The notes: a model not told the origin generated them from the sequence alone. A stretch of 64,000 nt of DNA from an uncultured Bacteroidota bacterium (GCA_902826165.1 CADEDV010000005.1:4499-68498); one strand, 5' to 3'. Positions 16,940 through 25,309 are shown, numbered from the stretch's first letter. Made by a program: numbers and translations.

Positions 16940-17671
16940 TTATTGTATATCAGTGGCACTGCGAATACCTATTTGAGTTGTAGTGTTATAAATAGATACA
17001 TAGCCTGTAACCGTTGTGCCTGCAGTATTAATTGTAATACCCGATACTGTTCTTACAAACATGGATAAAGTGCCGGTCGCATCCGTAATATCATAAGTAA
17101 TACCTGTTGAGTTGGAGGATGCCTGTGTTATCGAAGTAACATTAGCTATTTTAACTAATGAAGAAGCCCATGTATCCCGGTTAGTAATAATTTCTGCAAT
17201 GGTCGCCGTACGTGGCACCGCTGTAAATGTTCCTGCCAAAGGCAGCACACGGGATTGGGGCACACTTTTTAGCTCAAGATCTCCATTCCACACCGTAAAC
17301 ACACCAACACCTTCTGCATCAATTTCAAGTACGGTGCCCTGCGAATAAACAGGTGATCCGGGAACTGAATATAAATACAGACCTCCTCCGGCTTCGTCTT
17401 GCAGCCGGTAATTCCCAACAGCTTCATTTGCGCTGTTAGAAATAACAACCCCTCTTATTTTTTTGGTTCCCGCAGGAATAGTCATGTCCCCGCTTCCTGT
17501 ATATAAAGCTCTGAATTCTGTTAAGTTCAGGTATTTTCCCGGAGGAGGAGGTGGCAAAGGATCGGGTTCTACCGGGCCGACAGGTTGTTTATCGCAGGAA
17601 AGGGTAAATACAGATATTAACGACAGCATAATTGCCGTTACAATTCTCAAACTTTTTTTCTTTAATCGCAT
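16940..17671 (-). CDS. DUF5689 surface lipoprotein, short form
   Basis: A 243-residue lipoprotein with a lipobox (FTLSCDKQP) followed by a proline-rich spacer (PVEPDPLPPPPPGKY, about residues 34-47) that would hold the domain away from the membrane. The remainder is one DUF5689 module: YLNLTEFRALYTGSGD, KKIRGVVISNSANE, RLQDEAGGGLYLY, then TATIAEIITNRDTWASSLVK and GYVSIYNTTTQIGIRSATDI. It aligns by eye with both modules of the longer neighbour, so the pair probably arose by duplication. It sits 28 bp downstream of the receptor stop, in the same transcript. Function is unknown; substrate capture for the receptor is inference. Confidence 0.82.
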   Translation of the reverse strand: MRLKKKSLRIVTAIMLSLISVFTLSCDKQPVGPVEPDPLPPPPPGKYLNLTEFRALYTGSGDMTIPAGTKKIRGVVISNSANEAVGNYRLQDEAGGGLYLYSVPGSPVYSQGTVLEIDAEGVGVFTVWNGDLELKSVPQSRVLPLAGTFTAVPRTATIAEIITNRDTWASSLVKIANVTSITQASSNSTGITYDITDATGTLSMFVRTVSGITINTAGTTVTGYVSIYNTTTQIGIRSATDIQ

Positions 17672-17699
17672 ACTATTTATTTTACAACGCTTAAAAATA

Positions 17700-20291
17700 T
17701 TAAAACCTGAGGGTTGCGCCGGCGAAGAAGTTCAGTCCGTACGCATAATAGAGTTTCGGGGGAAATTTACCGGTACTCACAGGATCACTTGATGCAGTCT
17801 GTGCATCATAACGCAGTTGCTCGAAACCACCTGTGATAATATCTTTTGTATTCAAAATATTATTCACTCCAAGGTTAAAGGCAATGAAGGTGGGTTTGTG
17901 GTTGATCTCAAAATCTTTCGGCAATTTCCAGGAATAGCCACCAAAGAAATCCAGTGTGTATTGTGCATCAAATTTGGTCTGGTCAAATATCTGGTGATAC
18001 TTATCGCCATTGTACTCTACAAATTTCAATGCATCATAGGTGCGGCGCAGCGGGTTAAAACTTAACCAGGACTGGTCGAAATAATTACCGGTTAAACTGA
18101 CAAACCAGAATTTAGGAGACCGGTAAGTAACGCCTAAGCTGTATGCTTCCTGAGGTGTGGAGGGCACCCTGAAGTTTTCTGCATAGATGATCTGCTCACC
18201 CAATACAGAAGCACTGTTATCAACAGTGATCGTGGCGTGTTGCTTGCTGTCGTAATAGTAACGGCCGAGTGCAGCCGCTGCATTCACGGTAATAGTTGGT
18301 GTCACTTTGGCTTCAATACCAAACTCACCACCAAAATGCAATTTATCAATACCATTGATGGCATAGTTCACGAAATTCTGGTAGGCATCATGATAGAAAG
18401 ACATCACATCCATACCATCCTGGAAACGGGTATAATAACCTCCCACCCTGATCTTGAACTTGGGTGCGTTCATAATATAACCCCCTTCCACGGTTTGTAT
18501 GGTTTCACTTTCAACCGTACCTTGTTGTGCATTGCGGGTTCTTGGAGAAACATATACATTTTCAAAGTAGGGTGATCTTGTGAGGTAAGAGCCATTTACA
18601 AAAACATAGTTACGGCCATCGATCTTATAAGTTACACCGGCTTTGGCCGCATAATTATGAAATTCATTGGTTGTTCCTTTTCCATAAGAATCATTGGGAA
18701 ACAAACCATTTTTTACATTTCCATCCCGGTGAAAAGAAGTGAAGGTGTATTGCCCGGCCAGGAAGAAATCAACCTTCGTGAATTTGAAAACACCCTGTGC
18801 CCAGCCCGAAGCACGGCTGATATTAATATTATAATCATAGCCGAATTTATCGCCCTGGTATAAGATACGGTTAGGGTTGTCCAGGTCAAACTGGATCGCA
18901 TTGTTATCAGTAGGAAAATCTCTTTCTGCAAACTGGTTCACATTCACATAAAACTCTCCGCCCAGCAGATCATTTACTTCCTTATAATAATGATTATTCT
19001 GCATCTGGTAAGAAGCACCACCGGTAAACTCAATATGCTCACCAAATTTTGTGTTGATCACAGAGTTCAGGTTCAGCCGCTGTGTGTTGATGATCCTTTC
19101 TTCAATAATATAACGGGAACGTCTTCCGCTAACGGTATTACCGGGGATCCCGTTTGCATTATTAATGCTGGCAAAACTTGCCCTGTTCACATTGTATAGG
19201 TTATGCCAGTTGATCTGGCGGTAATTGATATCATTCTTCATCAGCTCGTACAACTGTGCCCCTTGCGCAGCATCAGGTGTACTGGCCCAGGTGGACGTAT
19301 AGCTGGGTAAATAACGATAATAATCAGGCCGTGGATCAGCAGCATTATACCAGTCCAGTGCCGTTACACTTCTATCACCAAAGGAATAGCCGGCAGCAGT
19401 CGTGATGGTTGTATTATTATTTAAGCGAAAATCATGAGAGAGGATAAATACCGGCTGGTGTGTTTTACCAACACTGGCATTTCTTTTCTTTCCATTCTGG
19501 TAGCCCCAGTTAGGATTATAATAATTCGTACCTGCCAGGTCAATCATCTCCTGTACAGAAGCACCCTGCCTGCCGTTCTCTGTTGGCGCACCAAAAACAG
19601 TGAAAGAAAGCAGATGATTTTGCCCGATACGTTTATCTACTGCAGCAAAATAACCCCAGCCATCATAATAAGTTCCGGGCACATAGCCTTCATCAGCCCA
19701 GCGACGGCTGCCGCTTAGGGTAAAAGCCCAGCCTTTTTTGCTCACACCCGTTGAATGGGTCAGCATGATCCGGTTATTATAATTACGGTTGGAAGCAGCA
19801 TAACTGATGCTGGTCTGTGCCCGCTGACGGCTGGCACGGGAGTCAATATTCGTATTCCCACCAATATCACCAAACGCAAACGTATTATTACGAAGCCCCC
19901 ACACATTATCACGGTTGCGCATCACATCATTCAATCCGCCCCAAAGGCCAAACGGGGTAAACCCATTGTCCAGGTTATCCATCGGGATACCATTCATATA
20001 CGTACTAAAATGATCATTATCATACCCGCGGATACGAAAACGAACAGCACTGAAGTTAAAAGCAGCAGCAGAATAAAAAGGATCTCTTCCGGCTGTTAAC
20101 AAGGAAGAAATGTTTTGGTTTCCCCCATCTCCCAAATCGTTGTCGTCCAGGGAAACGGTAGGGATATTATCCAGCACCGCATCTTTCAGCTCGTCAGTAA
20201 TAATAGTATCTTTTTTTAAGGTAGAGTCAACCTGTGCCATGGCCACCGATCCGGCGAAAAGGAAGAGCAGCAGCAGTCTTGATTTTAGCAT
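17700..20291 (-). CDS. TonB-dependent outer-membrane receptor
   Basis: An outer-membrane transporter of 863 residues with start ATG at 20291. An in-frame start 93 bases upstream would put the promoter inside the gene and spoil the signal peptide, which here is MLKSRLLLLFLFAGSVAMAQ. The plug domain is seen from about 40 to 150 (NISSLLTAGRDPFYSAAAFN, RFRIRGYDNDHFSTYMNGIP). A long beta-barrel ends in the aromatic FFAGATLRF. There is no N-terminal carboxypeptidase-like domain, so it is not a SusC-type receptor, and I see no SusD gene. It heads the operon with the two DUF5689 lipoproteins and is divergent from the EEP gene at 20450. The imported substrate is unknown; nucleic-acid breakdown products or phosphate esters fit the context. 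Confidence 0.9.
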   Translation of the reverse strand: MLKSRLLLLFLFAGSVAMAQVDSTLKKDTIITDELKDAVLDNIPTVSLDDNDLGDGGNQNISSLLTAGRDPFYSAAAFNFSAVRFRIRGYDNDHFSTYMNGIPMDNLDNGFTPFGLWGGLNDVMRNRDNVWGLRNNTFAFGDIGGNTNIDSRASRQRAQTSISYAASNRNYNNRIMLTHSTGVSKKGWAFTLSGSRRWADEGYVPGTYYDGWGYFAAVDKRIGQNHLLSFTVFGAPTENGRQGASVQEMIDLAGTNYYNPNWGYQNGKKRNASVGKTHQPVFILSHDFRLNNNTTITTAAGYSFGDRSVTALDWYNAADPRPDYYRYLPSYTSTWASTPDAAQGAQLYELMKNDINYRQINWHNLYNVNRASFASINNANGIPGNTVSGRRSRYIIEERIINTQRLNLNSVINTKFGEHIEFTGGASYQMQNNHYYKEVNDLLGGEFYVNVNQFAERDFPTDNNAIQFDLDNPNRILYQGDKFGYDYNINISRASGWAQGVFKFTKVDFFLAGQYTFTSFHRDGNVKNGLFPNDSYGKGTTNEFHNYAAKAGVTYKIDGRNYVFVNGSYLTRSPYFENVYVSPRTRNAQQGTVESETIQTVEGGYIMNAPKFKIRVGGYYTRFQDGMDVMSFYHDAYQNFVNYAINGIDKLHFGGEFGIEAKVTPTITVNAAAALGRYYYDSKQHATITVDNSASVLGEQIIYAENFRVPSTPQEAYSLGVTYRSPKFWFVSLTGNYFDQSWLSFNPLRRTYDALKFVEYNGDKYHQIFDQTKFDAQYTLDFFGGYSWKLPKDFEINHKPTFIAFNLGVNNILNTKDIITGGFEQLRYDAQTASSDPVSTGKFPPKLYYAYGLNFFAGATLRF

Positions 20292-20314
20292 GCAAATAGT
20301 TTTTTTCGAGTCCG

Positions 20315-20322
20315 CAAAATTA
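20315..20322 (-). promoter_or_regulatory. Probable -7 element of the receptor operon
   Basis: TAATTTTG on the minus strand (complement of 20315-20322) fits TAnnTTTG and lies 24 bp before the ATG at 20291. I could not find a convincing -33 TTG, so this is tentative. Confidence 0.45.
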
Positions 20323-20417
20323 ACGAGTGTAAGTTGTAAGGGAATAAAAAGTTTGACACATAATATTTTATTAACCACAGGCATCTTTTTATCATCATTT
20401 CGCTTCTATTGTTTCAG

Positions 20418-20425
20418 TATGTTTG
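20418..20425 (+). promoter_or_regulatory. Probable -7 element of the second EEP gene
   Basis: TATGTTTG fits TAnnTTTG and lies 24 bp before the ATG at 20450. With the receptor -7 element on the other strand it makes a back-to-back promoter region of about 100 bp in which one regulator could control both directions. Confidence 0.5.
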
Positions 20426-20449
20426 CGTCCCTGATTTTAATCATAGGCT

Positions 20450-21508
20450 ATGAAGAAAATGATCTACCTGTTTTTTTTGCTGGTTTCCTGCCTGTCGGCT
20501 ACTGCACAAAAAAAAGAATATAAAACTGCCGTCATCAGTTTTTATAACCTTGAAAACTTATATGACACGGTAGACAACCCGATCACTAATGATGAGGAAT
20601 TTTTGCCTATTGGTGTCCGGAATTATAATACCCCGGTCTACCTGGACAAATTAAATAAACTGGCCACTGTTATTTCACAGATCGGGAAAGAAGTTAATGC
20701 AGACGGACCTGCCCTATTGGGTGTGGCAGAAGTAGAAAATGATACGGTATTAAAAGATTTGGTCCGTCATAAACTGCTGGAGAAGAGAAATTATAAGATC
20801 GTTCATTATGATTCCCGGGATATCCGGGGAGTGGATGTCGGCCTTTTATATAATCCAAAATATTTTACGGTTGACGCCAGTGATAAATTGTTCGTTCAGT
20901 TACCCGGCGGATCAAAAGATGCCTATTTTACCCGTGATATTCTTTGGGTAAAAGGAAAACTCGATGGCGAAACCGTTCATATTTATGTGAACCACTGGCC
21001 CAGCCGGAGTGGCGGTGAACAGCGTAGTGCTCCTGCCCGGCAAGCTGCAGCCGCCGTTTGTAAACATCATATTGATTCGATTGCTAAACTGGAACCGAAT
21101 GCAAGGATCATCATCATGGGTGATTTAAATGACGATCCCATCAATGCCAGTGTGGCCGATGTGCTGGGTGCAAAAGGCAAACAAAAAGATGTTCGCCCCG
21201 GAGGCTTATTCAATCCCTGGACGGAGTTATACAGAAAAGGAATTGGCACCCTTGCTTACCAGGATGCATGGGGACTTTTTGACCAGATCATCATTTCCCA
21301 ACCCTTTATGGATAAAGAACAGGCTGGTTTCTTTTTTTACCAGCAACACATCTTCCAGCGGGAGTTTATGGTGGAAAACAAGGGCCGCTACAAAGGATAC
21401 CCGATGCGGACCTGGGACGGTAACAGCTATCGCGGCGGTTACAGCGACCACTTCCCTACTTACCTGGTCTTTTTAAAAACAGTGAAACCGGGATTAAAAG
21501 GGTTTTAA
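20450..21508 (+). CDS. Secreted EEP-fold endonuclease/phosphatase, no T9SS tail
   Basis: A 352-residue exported protein with signal peptide MKKMIYLFFLLVSCLSATAQ. The EEP domain spans almost the whole mature protein: ISFYNLENLYDTVD (28-41), LLGVAEVEND (Mg-binding glutamate), HIYVNHWPSRSGGEQ, RIIIMGDLNDDP and a C-terminal YSDHFPTYLVF that supplies the catalytic histidine. It has no sorting tail, so it should stay in the periplasm unless carried otherwise. That makes it a natural second-stage enzyme to the T9SS-exported EEP protein at 9312. VNHWPSRSGG is common in secreted DNA-acting members, but the substrate is not proven. It shares a divergent promoter region with the TonB-dependent receptor. 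Confidence 0.88.
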   Translation: MKKMIYLFFLLVSCLSATAQKKEYKTAVISFYNLENLYDTVDNPITNDEEFLPIGVRNYNTPVYLDKLNKLATVISQIGKEVNADGPALLGVAEVENDTVLKDLVRHKLLEKRNYKIVHYDSRDIRGVDVGLLYNPKYFTVDASDKLFVQLPGGSKDAYFTRDILWVKGKLDGETVHIYVNHWPSRSGGEQRSAPARQAAAAVCKHHIDSIAKLEPNARIIIMGDLNDDPINASVADVLGAKGKQKDVRPGGLFNPWTELYRKGIGTLAYQDAWGLFDQIIISQPFMDKEQAGFFFYQQHIFQREFMVENKGRYKGYPMRTWDGNSYRGGYSDHFPTYLVFLKTVKPGLKGF

Positions 21509-21598
21509 GAATCGTTGTAAAACAAAGAGTTAAGCTTGGTAATATCTCCCATGGAGTTTAACAAACGGCTACCCTTGTCAGTAGTATAAAAAACCTTT

Positions 21599-21731
21599 AA
21601 GCCAGCTCCCTTTTCTGGCTGTCAATCCCTATCTTTGCCGCCCCAAATCTGTGTTCGCAGATTCTTTCTCGGCTCTTTGCAGAGGATGTCCAATGGGATA
21701 AACCGAATTATTTAAACACAAAAAAGGTAAA
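21599..21731 (+). promoter_or_regulatory. rpsF operon promoter and leader
   Basis: TATCTTTG at 21630-21637 fits the Bacteroidota -7 element. A hairpin with arms agccag and ctggct (21600-21620) lies across the -33 region. The transcript should start near 21643, giving a leader of about 90 nt before the rpsF ATG. That leader includes the fold ctctttgcagag and the sequence ACCGAATT. In several phyla S6:S18 binds a leader hairpin with an exposed CCG, and a CCG does occur in this leader, but I cannot confirm the fold. Nothing else gene-like lies between 21509 and 21599. Confidence 0.5.
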
Positions 21732-22088
21732 ATGAACAATTACGAATTGATGGTGATTTTTACCCCTGTTCTCAGTGATGAAGAATTCAAAGCTGAGCAA
21801 AAGAAGTATGCTTCTATGGTTACCGCTAATGGCGGCAGTGTAGTGGCAGAAAATGCATGGGGATTGAAATCACTGGCGTACCCGATCCAGAAGAAAACCA
21901 CAGGCTTGTACTGGGTGCTGGAATACAGTGCGTCATCCGACTTCAATGAGAAGCTGAAGATCCAGCTTCTGCGTGACGAAGCAGTGCTCCGTCATTTATG
22001 CACTAAACTCGATAAATACGCCGTCGAGTATAATGCGAAAAAGAGAAGTGGCGCTAAAACAGGAACCGAAAAAGTAGTGGAGGCTTAA
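21732..22088 (+). CDS. rpsF: 30S ribosomal protein S6
   Basis: A 118-residue S6, which binds 16S rRNA on the small-subunit platform together with S18. It begins [18 protein letters not shown] and has [19 protein letters not shown] and [13 protein letters not shown], all diagnostic. The C-terminal tail is lysine-rich and variable, as usual. First gene of rpsF-rpsR-rplI, with rpsR 4 bp downstream. Confidence 0.97.
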   Translation: MNNYELMVIFTPVLSDEEFKAEQKKYASMVTANGGSVVAENAWGLKSLAYPIQKKTTGLYWVLEYSASSDFNEKLKIQLLRDEAVLRHLCTKLDKYAVEYNAKKRSGAKTGTEKVVEA

Positions 22089-22092
22089 TACC

Positions 22093-22356
22093 ATGGCAAA
22101 GAACGAAATCAAATACCTGACCGCCATTAAAAGCGACAAACGAGTTAAGAAATTCTGCCGCTTTAAAAAATATGGCATCCGCTACATCGATTATAAAGAT
22201 GTGGAGTTCCTGAAAAAATTCCTGAACGAGCAGGGTAAATTATTACCACGCCGCCTCAGCGGAAACAGCCTGAAATTTCAGCGCAAGGTTTCTGATGCGG
22301 TGAAAAAAGCCCGTCAGATGGCCTTATTGCCTTACGTAACAGATCTTTTAAAATAG
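22093..22356 (+). CDS. rpsR: 30S ribosomal protein S18
   Basis: An 87-residue S18, the partner of S6. It holds [40 protein letters not shown] and ends [17 protein letters not shown], the family C-terminus. It carries only one cysteine in the CRF position. It is spaced 4 bp from rpsF and 118 bp from rplI. The latter gap holds a palindromic element described separately. Confidence 0.97.
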   Translation: MAKNEIKYLTAIKSDKRVKKFCRFKKYGIRYIDYKDVEFLKKFLNEQGKLLPRRLSGNSLKFQRKVSDAVKKARQMALLPYVTDLLK

Positions 22357-22377
22357 ACTTTTTTTAAACCAACCCTA

Positions 22378-22429
22378 ACCCGGGTTGACAAGTTAACACG
22401 TTAACTTGTTAACATGTCAACAACCTGGA
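22378..22429 (+). repeat. Nested palindromes with repeated GTTAAC words between rpsR and rplI
   Basis: gttgacaagttaac (22384-22397) pairs with gttaacatgtcaac (22408-22421) with one mismatch. The inner half aagttaac (22390-22397) also pairs perfectly with gttaactt (22400-22407). The two folds use the same left arm, so they exclude each other. Flanking ccgggtt and aacctgg extend the outer stem with a bulge. The word GTTAAC occurs three times in 30 bp. The element lies about 55 bp before the rplI ATG. It could be an attenuator, an mRNA-processing site or a dispersed intergenic repeat. Confidence 0.7.
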
Positions 22430-22474
22430 GACAGTTTCAAAGAAAGGAACTGGGAAGGGAACAAAAAGAAAACA

Positions 22475-22921
22475 ATGGAAGTAATCTTAATTAAAGATGT
22501 AGATAATCTCGGCGGAGTGAACGAGGTGGTAAAAGTAAAGAACGGCTATGCCCGTAACTTTTTATTGCCAAGTAAACTGGCTGTTGAGAATAGCCCCAGC
22601 AATAAAAAACAACTGGAAGAAAGGCTGAAGCAGGTGAAGAAGAAAGAAGATAAGATGCTGGCTGAGATCAACAGTGTTATTGCCAAACTGAAAGAAGGAC
22701 CGCTGAAACTGGGTGCCAAAACAGGTACAAGTGGTAAGATCTTCGGTAGCGTAACATCATTACAGCTGAGCCGTGCTATCCGTGAGCAAAGAGGATATGA
22801 TATTGATCGCCGCAAGATCAGTATTGTGGATGAGGTGAAAGAGTTGGGTACTTACAAAGCCACTATTGATTTCGGTAATGGTCATTCTACAGAAGTTGAA
22901 TTTGAAGTGGTAGCTGAATAA
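22475..22921 (+). CDS. rplI: 50S ribosomal protein L9
   Basis: A 148-residue L9, which binds domain V of 23S rRNA at the base of the L1 stalk. ATG at 22475 gives the exact family N-terminus MEVILIKDVDNLGGVNEVVKV with GYARNFLLPSKLAV. A TTG start 69 bases upstream would read through the palindromic element and is rejected. The long connecting helix (KKQLEERLKQVKKKEDKM) and the C-terminal domain (LGAKTGTSGKIFGSVTS, IDFGNGHSTEVEFEVV) are complete. A strong terminator follows. Confidence 0.97.
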   Translation: MEVILIKDVDNLGGVNEVVKVKNGYARNFLLPSKLAVENSPSNKKQLEERLKQVKKKEDKMLAEINSVIAKLKEGPLKLGAKTGTSGKIFGSVTSLQLSRAIREQRGYDIDRRKISIVDEVKELGTYKATIDFGNGHSTEVEFEVVAE

Positions 22922-22943
22922 GCTTTCCCTGGAGATACTGAAG

Positions 22944-22967
22944 CCCCTCATTTTGAGGGGTTTTTTT
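22944..22967 (+). terminator. Terminator of rpsF-rpsR-rplI
   Basis: Stem cccctca (22944-22950) with tgagggg (22954-22960), followed by seven T (22961-22967). It lies 22 bp after the rplI stop. Confidence 0.92.
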
Positions 22968-23092
22968 GTTTTAGGCACTAAAAATCAAGTAGTTGGCTAT
23001 CAAAGAAGGGTCATGCTGAATAATTTGGTAATATCTCAAAAAAAAATCCGTTATTTTGTCTTGTTTTGGTGTTCTTTCAGTTTCACAAGTCC

Positions 23093-23123
23093 TGAACGTT
23101 TCTCACAGTCCTGTGAATGTTCA
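23093..23123 (+). promoter_or_regulatory. Leader hairpin upstream of the RRM gene
   Basis: tcacag (23103-23108) pairs with ctgtga (23111-23116), and tgaac (23093-23097) pairs with gttca (23119-23123), giving a two-storey hairpin with a small internal loop about 50 bp before the RRM start. The rest of 22980-23175 is AT-rich and has no open frame of note. Cold-induced RNA-binding protein genes often have long structured leaders, so this may control translation. Confidence 0.5.
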
Positions 23124-23175
23124 TCGGTTACTGTTTACTGTTGGCACTTATTTGTTTTTATAAAAATTCAGTAAA

Positions 23176-23568
23176 ATGAACATTTACGTAGGAAACCTGA
23201 GTTGGAACCTGAAAGACCAGGACCTCTCTAATCTTTTCGCTTCTCATGGCGAAGTAGTATCAGCCAAGATCGTTCTTGACAAATTCACTAACCGTAGCAA
23301 AGGCTTTGGCTTTGTTGAAATGGCCAACGATGATCAGGCACAAGCAGCAATCGCAGCTTTGAATGGTACTGAAGTTGATGGTCGTAACATCGTTGTTAAC
23401 GAAAGTCGTCCAAAACCTGAAGGCGGCGGCGGCGGTGGCTTCAAGAAAAGAAGCTTCGGTAATGGCGGCGGTGGCGGCGGCTACAAAGGTGGTGGCGGCG
23501 GCGGCTTCAAAAAAGGCGGCGGCGGCGGCTTCAACCGTGATCGCGGTGGTTACGGCAACGATTATTAA
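23176..23568 (+). CDS. Glycine-rich RNA-recognition-motif protein
   Basis: A 130-residue RNA-binding protein. Residues 1-78 are one RRM domain with both signature elements: RNP2 IYVGNLSW (3-10) and RNP1 KGFGFVEM (42-49). The tail (about 82-130) is low-complexity, with G5-6 blocks alternating with FKK, YKG and FNRDRGGYGNDY, like plant and cyanobacterial glycine-rich RNA-binding proteins. The DNA of the tail (23420-23540) is a GGC/GGT-rich repeat. These proteins act as RNA chaperones and are often cold-induced. Monocistronic, with its own long leader and a terminator. Confidence 0.93.
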   Translation: MNIYVGNLSWNLKDQDLSNLFASHGEVVSAKIVLDKFTNRSKGFGFVEMANDDQAQAAIAALNGTEVDGRNIVVNESRPKPEGGGGGGFKKRSFGNGGGGGGYKGGGGGGFKKGGGGGFNRDRGGYGNDY

Positions 23569-23591
23569 TCGTAACTGAAATAAAGTCGTTT

Positions 23592-23622
23592 AAAATCCTC
23601 TCAGTACTGGGAGGATTTTTTA
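23592..23622 (+). terminator. Terminator of the RRM gene
   Basis: aaaatcctc (23592-23600) pairs with gaggatttt (23611-23619) around a 10-base loop, followed by T-rich sequence. Confidence 0.88.
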
Positions 23623-23672
23623 TTTATAGTCATTGATAACAGTTATTAATTTTAATGTAAACTCAAGAACGG

Positions 23673-25298
23673 ATGCTCAACGGATACAGATTACTGATAG
23701 CAGGATGTCTGGGGATACTATTATTAGACAGTTGCGGTGGAGCTTCCTCCAACGGGAAACAACCGGTGGACAGTACCACCAAAAGAAAAGAAGTAATTGA
23801 TATTTCCATACCGGGAGGATTTAGCGATCAGGCACAATTGCATTTTGACAGTACACTTCTGTCCACATTTCTGAAACACTACCCGGCATTCTCAGCTTTC
23901 AAAAAAGAACTGGAAAATTTTTATAGCAGAAGAGAATATGCTTTTGCCTGGTATGATAAGAACGGACTGATTGAACAGGCAGGGAACCTTTTCAACCGCA
24001 TCATGAATATCAGCGATGACGGCCTGCCGGATAAAATGCCCTACCGGGATTCATTTCGTGTATCGATGGATAGCTTACAGCAAATCGGTACTATCAAAAT
24101 ACCCGATGCAGAAACCGAGCTGATGCTGACAGCACAATATTTCGCATATGCAAAAATTGCCTGGCAGGGATTAAGTGAAAAAAACAGCAAGGCCCTCGAC
24201 TGGAATCTGCCCCGTAAACAGGTCAATTTATTGCAGTTAATGGACTCCCTGCTGAATGATGGCAGGGCATTTATTGCTGATGAACCTGTTTACCGGCAGT
24301 ATGGCCTTTTAAAAAATTATCTTAAAAGATACAGGGACATAGAAACAGAAAATGGCTGGGAAGCAATAAAGCCTGGTAAAAAAAAATATGAGCAGGGAGA
24401 TTCCTCTCAGATTATTGCACAGATCCGGGAGCGTTTATTCCTGCTTGGTGATATCGAATCCGCTACTAACAACCCCGTATATGATGAAGGACTTGTGAAA
24501 GGGATCAAAGCTTTTCAAAAAAGACTGGGATTGAAACAGGATGGGATCATTGGTACTAATTTTTTTAAAGAGATCAATTACCCCATCAGCAAACGTATTG
24601 AACAGATCATTGTGAATCTGGAACGCTGCCGTTGGCTGCCCGAACAACCGGAAGGTGATTACCTCGCAGTAAATATTCCTGAATTCAGTCTGCACGCCTA
24701 TCATAACGATTCACTTTTATGGAGTATGAATGTAGTGGTCGGGAAAGCCGTTCATGAAACGGTGATCTTCAGCGGGGAATTAAAATATGTGGTGTTTAGC
24801 CCCTACTGGAATGTTCCTGCCAGTATTTTACAAAATGAAATATTACCGGGCATCCGCCGCAATCCCAATTACCTGAATAAGCATAATATGGAATGGGTGG
24901 GCAAATCCGTACGACAAAAACCTGGTCCTTCTAATTCCTTGGGGCTCGTTAAATTTCTATTCCCCAACAGCTATAATATCTACCTGCATGATTCTCCTGC
25001 AAAAAGTTTGTTCAATGAAGATAAAAGGGCATTCAGCCATGGCTGTATCAGGGTCAGCAAACCTAAAGACCTGGCTAAATGGTTGCTTCGTAACTATCCC
25101 GAATGGACCGATGAAAAAATAGATAAAGCCATGAGTGCCGGAAAAGAACAATACTTTACTTTAAAAGAAACAGTACCGGTATTCATTGCCTACTTTACGT
25201 CCTGGGTGGACAGGGAAGGTAAATTGAATTTCAGGGAAGATATTTATAAACGAGACAGCAGGCTAGCCCGGATGATCATAGAGAACCCGGGAATCTGA
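23673..25298 (+). CDS. L,D-transpeptidase of the YcbB type, lipoprotein
   Basis: A 541-residue enzyme that cross-links peptidoglycan stems or attaches proteins to them. The N-terminus has a lipobox-like LLDSCGGAS (Cys about residue 21). A helical scaffold domain (about 60-250) is followed by a peptidoglycan-binding domain (LFLLGDIES...GLKQDGIIGTNFFKEINY, about 250-310). The YkuD catalytic domain follows (about 325-480), with active-site motif FSHGCIRVSKP (Cys near 453) and YIYLHDSP-type lead-in (NSYNIYLHDSPAK). All catalytic residues are present. It lies tail to tail with the lipoprotein gene at 25310 and 104 bp after the RRM gene, which has its own terminator. Confidence 0.92.
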   Translation: MLNGYRLLIAGCLGILLLDSCGGASSNGKQPVDSTTKRKEVIDISIPGGFSDQAQLHFDSTLLSTFLKHYPAFSAFKKELENFYSRREYAFAWYDKNGLIEQAGNLFNRIMNISDDGLPDKMPYRDSFRVSMDSLQQIGTIKIPDAETELMLTAQYFAYAKIAWQGLSEKNSKALDWNLPRKQVNLLQLMDSLLNDGRAFIADEPVYRQYGLLKNYLKRYRDIETENGWEAIKPGKKKYEQGDSSQIIAQIRERLFLLGDIESATNNPVYDEGLVKGIKAFQKRLGLKQDGIIGTNFFKEINYPISKRIEQIIVNLERCRWLPEQPEGDYLAVNIPEFSLHAYHNDSLLWSMNVVVGKAVHETVIFSGELKYVVFSPYWNVPASILQNEILPGIRRNPNYLNKHNMEWVGKSVRQKPGPSNSLGLVKFLFPNSYNIYLHDSPAKSLFNEDKRAFSHGCIRVSKPKDLAKWLLRNYPEWTDEKIDKAMSAGKEQYFTLKETVPVFIAYFTSWVDREGKLNFREDIYKRDSRLARMIIENPGI

Positions 25299-25309
25299 AT
25301 AATTTCTTG

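Noticed and set aside
17700-20291. Polysaccharide utilisation locus of the SusC/SusD type
   Set aside because: The receptor lacks the carboxypeptidase-like N-terminal domain of SusC, and no SusD or glycoside hydrolase gene is nearby.
20292-20384. Longer N-terminus of the TonB-dependent receptor
   Set aside because: The extra 31 residues precede a clear signal peptide and would cover the -7 element. ATG at 20291 is the better start.
23420-23540. GGC/GGT-rich repeat as a minisatellite or CRISPR
   Set aside because: It is the coding sequence of the glycine-rich tail of the RRM protein. Units are short, irregular and in frame.
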